64,000 nt of DNA, taken from Aeromonas veronii (lineage in GTDB: Bacteria; Pseudomonadota; Gammaproteobacteria; Enterobacterales; Aeromonadaceae). The translations under genes were made by a program, and so were the position numbers. Shown in pieces: positions 59,108-64,000 of this stretch; the first letter of the stretch is position 1; the number at the start of each line of letters is the position of its first letter. The notes under the pieces are model-generated. The model did no database searches and was not told the origin of the DNA. It saw nothing but the letters and a program-made list of their open reading frames with translations. The stretch is from the NCBI GenBank assembly GCA_041319085.1, contig CP101033.1:335001-399000 (forward strand), in the 5' to 3' direction.

Positions 59108-60358
59108 TTGGATCACTTTAACTATGACGCCGACGGCCAGCTTCAGGCCGAGCAAACCTCTCTGCAACAGCTTGCCGAGCAGTACGGCACTCCGCTTTAC
59201 GTCTACTCCCGTGCCACCCTCGAGCGCCACTGGCACGCCTTCGACCAGGCCGCTGGCGATATTCCCCATCTGATCTGCTATGCAGTCAAGGCCAACTCCA
59301 ACCTGGCGCTGCTCAACCTGCTGGCCCGTCTGGGCTCGGGGTTTGACATCGTCTCCGGTGGCGAGCTGTCGCGGGTACTGGCGGCGGGCGGTGATCCGGG
59401 CAAAGTGGTCTTCTCCGGCGTGGCCAAGAGCGAAGCCGAGATGCGCCTGGCGTTGGATAAAGAGATCCTCTGTTTCAATCTGGAGTCGGAAGCCGAGCTG
59501 GAGCGCCTCAATCGGGTGGCGGGCAGCATGGGCAAGAGGGCGCCGGTGTCGGTGCGGGTCAATCCGGATATCGATGCCGGTACTCACCCCTATATCTCGA
59601 CCGGCCTCAAGCAGAACAAGTTCGGCATTCCCATCGAGCTGGCACCTGCCATCTATCGCAAGGCGGCGGCGATGGCGAACATCGAAATCGTCGGGGTGGA
59701 TTGCCATATCGGCTCGCAACTCACTGAATTGAATCCCTTTATGGAAGCGGCGGACAAGTTGCTGCGGCTGATCGACGGTCTGGCGGCGGAAGGGATTCAT
59801 ATCCATCATCTGGATGTGGGGGGCGGGCTGGGAGTCAACTACGGTTCCGAGCAGCCACCCCATCCGACCGAGTACGCCGAAGCGCTGAAGCAGAAGCTGG
59901 CGGGCCGAGATCTGACTCTGCTGTTCGAGCCGGGCCGCGCCATCGTCGCCAATGCCGGCGTGCTGCTGACCCGGGTCGAGTACCTGAAACCGGGCGAGAC
60001 CCGCAATTTCGCGCTGATCGATGCCGGCATGAACGACATGCTGCGCCCTTCGCTCTACGGCGCCTGGATGAACATCATCGAGGTGGATAGCCGAGCTGGT
60101 CATGCTCCCGCGCTCTATGATGTGGTGGGCCCGGTGTGCGAGACCGGCGACTTCCTCGGCAAGGAGCGCACCCTGGCCATTGCCGAAGGTTCTTTGCTGG
60201 CGGTGCGCTCGGCCGGTGCCTATGGCTTTACCATGTCATCCAACTACAACACTCGCCCCCGTGCTGCCGAAGTGCTGGTGGATGGTGCCGAGTCGCACCT
60301 GATCCGCGAGCGGGAGCAGTTGGCCGATCTCTGGCGCGGTGAGCACCTGCTGCCCTGA
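59108..60358 (+). CDS. lysA: diaminopimelate decarboxylase
   Basis: 416 aa from a TTG at 59108 (GGAAGGAAC upstream). It decarboxylates meso-diaminopimelate to L-lysine using PLP. K61 of CYAVKANSNLALL holds the cofactor. HHLDVGGGLGVNYG and the FEPGRAIVANAGVLLTRVE block bind PLP phosphate; CETGDFLGKER near the end supplies the active-site Cys of the partner subunit. Precedes dapF, which makes its substrate. Confidence 0.95.
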   Translation: MDHFNYDADGQLQAEQTSLQQLAEQYGTPLYVYSRATLERHWHAFDQAAGDIPHLICYAVKANSNLALLNLLARLGSGFDIVSGGELSRVLAAGGDPGKVVFSGVAKSEAEMRLALDKEILCFNLESEAELERLNRVAGSMGKRAPVSVRVNPDIDAGTHPYISTGLKQNKFGIPIELAPAIYRKAAAMANIEIVGVDCHIGSQLTELNPFMEAADKLLRLIDGLAAEGIHIHHLDVGGGLGVNYGSEQPPHPTEYAEALKQKLAGRDLTLLFEPGRAIVANAGVLLTRVEYLKPGETRNFALIDAGMNDMLRPSLYGAWMNIIEVDSRAGHAPALYDVVGPVCETGDFLGKERTLAIAEGSLLAVRSAGAYGFTMSSNYNTRPRAAEVLVDGAESHLIREREQLADLWRGEHLLP

Positions 60359-60385
60359 TGCAGTAGATAGAGACGACAGAATTGT

Positions 60386-60493
60386 ACAGCCCTGACAGCA
60401 CAGGAATGCACGATGTGGATAGATTGTTCCAGGATGCATGGGGCTGTGGCCAATGACTTCATAGTGGTTGATGGTGAGTATTTACAGCCCTAA
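60386..60493 (+). pseudogene. decayed duplicate of the dapF 5' end with a 26-codon ORF
   Basis: A 98-bp unit (60386-60483) nearly repeats 60484-60577, which spans the ribosome site and first codons of dapF. Its ATG at 60413 opens MWIDCSRMHGAVANDFIVVD, close to the first 20 residues of DapF, and then runs into the second unit to stop at 60491-60493. The copied AGGA ribosome site is preserved. Substitutions are mostly amino-acid changing. It could also act as a leader ORF 17 bp ahead of dapF. Confidence 0.7.
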
Positions 60494-60510
60494 CAGCACA
60501 GGAATGCACG

Positions 60511-61341
60511 ATGTTGATAGATTTTTCCAAGATGCATGGCTTGGGCAACGACTTCATGGTGGTGGATGGCGTCACCCAGAAGGTATTTTTCAGCAATGAC
60601 GTCATCAGGAAGCTGGCAGATCGCCACTTCGGGATCGGCTTTGACCAGCTGCTGCTGGTGGAGCCGCCCTATGACCCTGAACTCGACTTTCACTATCGCA
60701 TTTTCAATGCCGATGGCAGCGAGGTGGAGCAGTGCGGCAACGGTGCCCGCTGTTTTGCCCGTTTCGTGCGCCTCAAGGGGCTGATCAACCGGGATCGCAT
60801 CGCGGTCAGCACCGCCCGGGGTCGCATCGTATTGCAGCTGGAGGGGGAGAATCAGGTCACGGTCAACATGGGGGTGCCCCAGTTTGAGCCGGGCAAGATC
60901 CCGTTCCGGGCCCAGAAGGCGGAAAAAACCTATCTGCTGCGGGCGCAGGAGCATACCGTGATGTGTGGCGTGGTCTCCATGGGCAATCCCCACTGCGTCA
61001 TCGAGGTGCCTTCGGTCGCCGATGCGCCGGTCGAAACGCTCGGTGCCATCATGGAGCGCCATGAGCGTTTTCCCGAGCGGGTCAACGTCGGTTTCATGGA
61101 GATGGTCAACGCCACCGAGATCAAGCTGCGTGTATTCGAACGGGGCTGTGGTGAGACCCTGGCCTGCGGCACCGGAGCCTGTGCGGCGGCGGTGATTGGC
61201 ATCAGCCAGGGCAAGCTCAAGGAGCGGGTCACCGTCAGCCTGCCGGGCGGCAAGCTGACCATCGCCTGGAAAGGGCCGGGCCAGCCGGTCTATATGACAG
61301 GCCCCGCCGAGCATGTGTTTGACGGCCAGATAGAGGTTTAG
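60511..61341 (+). CDS. dapF: diaminopimelate epimerase
   Basis: 276 aa. It interconverts LL- and meso-diaminopimelate for lysine and peptidoglycan. The two catalytic cysteines are C75 ([11 protein letters not shown]) and C219 ([17 protein letters not shown]), matching the family. The N-terminal [19 protein letters not shown] is intact. AGGA is 8 bases before the ATG. A degraded copy of this 5' end lies immediately upstream. Confidence 0.97.
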   Translation: MLIDFSKMHGLGNDFMVVDGVTQKVFFSNDVIRKLADRHFGIGFDQLLLVEPPYDPELDFHYRIFNADGSEVEQCGNGARCFARFVRLKGLINRDRIAVSTARGRIVLQLEGENQVTVNMGVPQFEPGKIPFRAQKAEKTYLLRAQEHTVMCGVVSMGNPHCVIEVPSVADAPVETLGAIMERHERFPERVNVGFMEMVNATEIKLRVFERGCGETLACGTGACAAAVIGISQGKLKERVTVSLPGGKLTIAWKGPGQPVYMTGPAEHVFDGQIEV

Positions 61342-61430
61342 CCGATAAAGGTTCAGGCACGGGGCGCAGGCCCCCTTTGCCCATGATGTCGGGGCAGCGA
61401 GCCCCATTTCTCTGATGGATCAACCAATTT

Positions 61431-62111
61431 ATGAGCGAACTCAAACGGCAGGAGCAATCGGTGGATGAAGCCACTGTGCTGGAGTACCTGGCCCGTTATC
61501 CCGAGTTTTTCCAACGCCATGCCGCCGTGCTGGACAGGATCCGCATCCCCCATGAACGCAAAGGGTCGGTCTCACTGGTCGAGCGCCAGCTGGAGCGTCA
61601 GCGCGAGCGCATTGAGCAGTTGGAGCAGGAGATCACCGAATTGATGGGGATCGCCAGCGAGAACGAGCGGATCTTCCGGGTCTATGCCGATCTCTACGGC
61701 GAGTTGTACGGTTGCCAGACCCTGTTCGAGGTGAGTGCCGTGATGGGCAAGGCCTTTGTCCAGCGGCTGCGCCTGACCGGGCTGCGGCTCTGGCTCCATC
61801 CCAAGAAGTTTGCCCTGAGCGGGCCCGAGCAGCGCTTTCTGGCGCAGGGCAAGCAGCTCGAATCCCTGCTGGGTCAGCGTCTGCCGGGGCAGGATTACTA
61901 CTTTGGCCGCCTGAGCCAGAGCGAGAAACAGGCGTTGTTTGGCCACGACGTGCTGGTCAACTCGGTGGCCCTGATGCGGCTCGGCGATCTCGGTCTGCTG
62001 GCCTTCGCCAGCTCGGATCCCAGCCATTTCACGCCCCACAACGACACCTTGCTGCTGGGCCAATTGGGGCGCCTGCTGCAACTGCGTCTGCCCGAGCTGA
62101 CTCATGGCTAG
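61431..62111 (+). CDS. DUF484 family protein
   Basis: 226 aa. The N-terminal helical part is [24 protein letters not shown] and [20 protein letters not shown] (coiled coil about 50-72). The C-terminal GAF-like domain (about 75-225) includes [19 protein letters not shown]. Always found between dapF and xerC in gammaproteobacteria; function unknown. It overlaps xerC by 8 bp. Confidence 0.92.
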   Translation: MSELKRQEQSVDEATVLEYLARYPEFFQRHAAVLDRIRIPHERKGSVSLVERQLERQRERIEQLEQEITELMGIASENERIFRVYADLYGELYGCQTLFEVSAVMGKAFVQRLRLTGLRLWLHPKKFALSGPEQRFLAQGKQLESLLGQRLPGQDYYFGRLSQSEKQALFGHDVLVNSVALMRLGDLGLLAFASSDPSHFTPHNDTLLLGQLGRLLQLRLPELTHG

Positions 62112-63081
62112 AACACCGGCCAGGGCGCCCGCCAAGGCTCTCGCCGTCGCACCGCCACTGCCTGCTGCATTGGCGGATGAGTTGGCGGCCTTTATCGAAT
62201 ACCTGAGGGTCGAGCGCCAGCTCAGCCCTCATACCCGCAATAACTATCAAGCCCATCTGGAGGCGATGACCGCCGAGCTGGTGACGCTGGGTCTGGCTGA
62301 CTGGAGTCGGCTTGAGGCGAGCCAGGTGCGCACTCTGGTGACCCGGATGCACAAGGGGGGGCTGGCACCCAGATCGCTCGCCACCAAGGTTTCTGCGCTG
62401 CGCAGCTTCTGCGACTGGCAGGTGCGGCAGGGGCGGCTGACCGCCAATCCGGCCCGCGGCATCGTCACCCCCAAGCTGGGGCGACCGCTGCCGAAAAACC
62501 TCGATGTGGATGAGATGTACCAGCTGCTCAACATCACCGACGATCAGGATCCGCTGGCGGTGCGGGATCGCGCCATCATGGAGCTGATGTACTCCTCAGG
62601 GCTGCGTCTCGCCGAGCTGGTGGGGATCAATCTGGCGGATCTGAAGCTTGACGACCGTCAGCTCAAGGTGACTGGCAAGGGCTCGCGGGAGCGGGTGCTG
62701 CCGATCGGCCGGATGGCGGTCGAGTGGCTGCAGAAGTGGCTCAAGGTGCGCCCGCTGCTGGCCGGGGACGAGAGCGAGGCGCTGTTTGTCTCCAGCCGCA
62801 AGCAGCGGCTGTCGGCCCGTTCGGTGCAGGCCCGCCTCGATGGCTGGGGCAACAAGCAGGCGCTCAACGCCCACGTCCATCCCCACAAGCTGCGCCACAG
62901 CTTTGCCACCCATATGCTGGAGTCCTCCGGCGATCTGCGGGCGGTGCAGGAGCTGCTGGGACACGCCGATCTCTCCACCACCCAGATCTATACCCACCTC
63001 GACTTCCAGCATCTGGCCAAGGTTTACGACAGCGCCCACCCCAGGGCCAAGCGTGACCCGGATGCGCAGGACGATGAATAA
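62104..63081 (+). CDS. xerC: tyrosine recombinase XerC
   Basis: 325 aa. With XerD it resolves chromosome dimers at dif. Catalytic residues: R168 ([13 protein letters not shown]), the K in TGKGSRER near 192, H261 and R264 ([13 protein letters not shown]), H287 ([11 protein letters not shown]) and Y296 ([10 protein letters not shown]). The N-terminal extension ([18 protein letters not shown]) is longer than in E. coli. Starts 8 bp inside DUF484. Confidence 0.96.
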   Translation: MARTPARAPAKALAVAPPLPAALADELAAFIEYLRVERQLSPHTRNNYQAHLEAMTAELVTLGLADWSRLEASQVRTLVTRMHKGGLAPRSLATKVSALRSFCDWQVRQGRLTANPARGIVTPKLGRPLPKNLDVDEMYQLLNITDDQDPLAVRDRAIMELMYSSGLRLAELVGINLADLKLDDRQLKVTGKGSRERVLPIGRMAVEWLQKWLKVRPLLAGDESEALFVSSRKQRLSARSVQARLDGWGNKQALNAHVHPHKLRHSFATHMLESSGDLRAVQELLGHADLSTTQIYTHLDFQHLAKVYDSAHPRAKRDPDAQDDE

Positions 63082-63114
63082 GGGGCACTGAGCCCCCGTT
63101 ACAGAGGAGAGTCC

Positions 63115-63825
63115 ATGCACTTCTATCGCCGCTGGCAGCCGGTTGCTGCCATCTCGTTTGACCTCGATGACACCCTCTATGACAACGGCCCCGCCATCGT
63201 GCGCGCCGAGCAGTGGATGCTGAGCCATCTGCGCAGCGAATATCTGGCCACCGCCATGCTCGACCAGCCGCGCTGGCTGGAACTCAAGCGCAGTGTGCTG
63301 AGCGGCGCCCCCGAGCTGCGCCACGATGTCAGTCTGGCGCGCCAGCAGATCATCCGCGCCGCCATGGTCGCGGGGGGGATGGCCGACCAGCAGGCCAGCC
63401 GCGAGGCAGAGCAGGTGTTTGCCGCGTTTCTGGCAGAGCGTTCGAAGATCGAGGTGAGCGAGTCCACTCATCAGCTGCTGGCCAGACTGGCCGAACGCTA
63501 TCCGCTGGTGGTCATCACCAACGGTAATCTGGATCTGGCGCAGGCAGGACTGGAACGCTACTTCACGCGGGTCTGCAAGGCGGGGGCGGGCGCCAGAATG
63601 AAACCGGCGCCGGATATGTTTGAGCAGGCCCGCAGTACCCTCAAGCTGCCAGCGGAGCGGATCCTCCATGTGGGGGATCATCCCGAGACCGATGTGCTGG
63701 GGGCCCGCTTGCACGGCTTTCGCGCCGCCTGGCTCAACGAGCGGCGGCAACCGTGGCAACCGCTGCAACTGTTGCCGGACGTGGAGCTGAGCACGTTGGG
63801 AGAGCTGGCTGAGCTGCTGTTGTGA
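63115..63825 (+). CDS. yigB: HAD-family phosphatase YigB
   Basis: 236 aa. Haloacid-dehalogenase fold with motif I FDLDDTLYDN (D16, D18), motif II VVITNGNLDL, motif III Lys in AGARMKPAPDMF and motif IV VGDHPETDVLGARL. In E. coli YigB dephosphorylates 5-amino-6-(5-phospho-D-ribitylamino)uracil in riboflavin synthesis and also FMN. It follows xerC by 33 bp in the conserved dapF-DUF484-xerC-yigB operon. Confidence 0.93.
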   Translation: MHFYRRWQPVAAISFDLDDTLYDNGPAIVRAEQWMLSHLRSEYLATAMLDQPRWLELKRSVLSGAPELRHDVSLARQQIIRAAMVAGGMADQQASREAEQVFAAFLAERSKIEVSESTHQLLARLAERYPLVVITNGNLDLAQAGLERYFTRVCKAGAGARMKPAPDMFEQARSTLKLPAERILHVGDHPETDVLGARLHGFRAAWLNERRQPWQPLQLLPDVELSTLGELAELLL

Positions 63826-63900
63826 CGGTTGCCGGGCTGATGGGGGAATTAAGGGGGATAGTGTGGCGGAGCGGTCGTTACAACTTCGCCTGATGCTGCC

Positions 63901-64000
63901 TTATCTGCCGCCGAACCGCTTCATCAGTTTATCAAGCAGAGCAAGCTGTTGTGGTGGCTGTTTCATGGCTTCCGCCTCCCGCTCCAGCAGGGATTGCTGC
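63901..64000 (-). CDS. unidentified protein, C-terminal fragment
   Basis: The last 32 codons of a minus-strand gene that continues past the window: EREAEAMKQPPQQLALLDKL, then MKRFGGR and TAA at 63901. The tail is helical and charged with no recognised domain. The frame is convergent with yigB, leaving 75 bp between. Partial, so not identifiable. Confidence 0.5.
   Translation of the reverse strand, partial: QQSLLEREAEAMKQPPQQLALLDKLMKRFGGR

Noticed and set aside
62596..63768. 390-codon minus-strand frame opposite xerC and yigB
   Set aside because: Spans two real genes on the other strand; composition of a shadow frame.

Overview
The window reads as a chromosomal segment of a gammaproteobacterium, most likely Aeromonas. 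Supporting evidence is the GC-rich coding, the rrn operon ending 23S-5S-tRNA-Asp, the hemCDXY operon divergent from class I adenylate cyclase cyaA, and the cyaY / lptM-lysA-dapF-DUF484-xerC-yigB cluster. All identifications come from reading the sequence; no database search was run.

Layout. 1-3.5 kb: end of an rRNA operon (23S, 5S, tRNA-Asp, two terminators). 3.5-4.9 kb: decayed IS4-type remnant, a periplasmic solute-binding protein gene and an AT-rich gene-free stretch. 4.9-26.6 kb: a nested stack of mobile DNA. An IS1595-family element carries in its transposase gene (i) a 20,417-bp Tn1721-type Tn3-family transposon with a CGCTA target duplication and (ii) a separate 300-bp element with IS21-like ends and a GGCGG duplication. 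The Tn1721-type unit carries tetR-tet(A)-pecM between two identical 1,786-bp copies of the tnpA end, full tnpA and tnpR, and a split mcp gene. A Tn402-type class 1 integron (dfrA17-like cassette, qacEdelta1, sul1, orf5, tniB-delta, tniA; CTGAC duplication) sits beside the resolution region. A complete IS21-family element (ACGGG duplication) sits inside the mcp gene.

26.6-37.1 kb: a probable genomic island next to ssb, with a type I restriction-modification operon hsdM-hsdS-DUF1643-hsdR, an IS5 copy, a 109-bp IS5-like miniature element, and two overlapping genes, one a tyrosine recombinase and the other a likely companion. 37.2-47 kb: ssb, a SanA/YdcF-like membrane protein, a glutathione peroxidase relic, nnrU, a glycerate module (cdaR-like regulator, GntP permease, glycerate kinase), yacL, a small acidic protein and a second IS4-type remnant split by a complete IS4-family insertion sequence. 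47-64 kb: core genome with pbpG, an outer-membrane porin, glpX, a YkgJ-type protein, hemYXDC, cyaA, a carboxylesterase with cyaY, lptM, lysA, dapF, DUF484, xerC, yigB and the 3' end of an unidentified gene.

Predicted resistances are tetracycline (tet(A)), trimethoprim (dfrA17-like), sulfonamide (sul1) and residual quaternary-ammonium efflux (qacEdelta1). Three transposon genes (tet(A), intI1, orf5) each carry one 1-bp deletion as read, two of them in homopolymers. Base-calling error and true inactivation cannot be told apart here. The most unusual points are the 300-bp IS21-like miniature element, DUF1643 inside a translationally coupled type I RM operon, the IS5-like miniature element that ends a recombinase gene, and a decayed 98-bp tandem duplication of the dapF start that leaves a 26-codon ORF in front of dapF.
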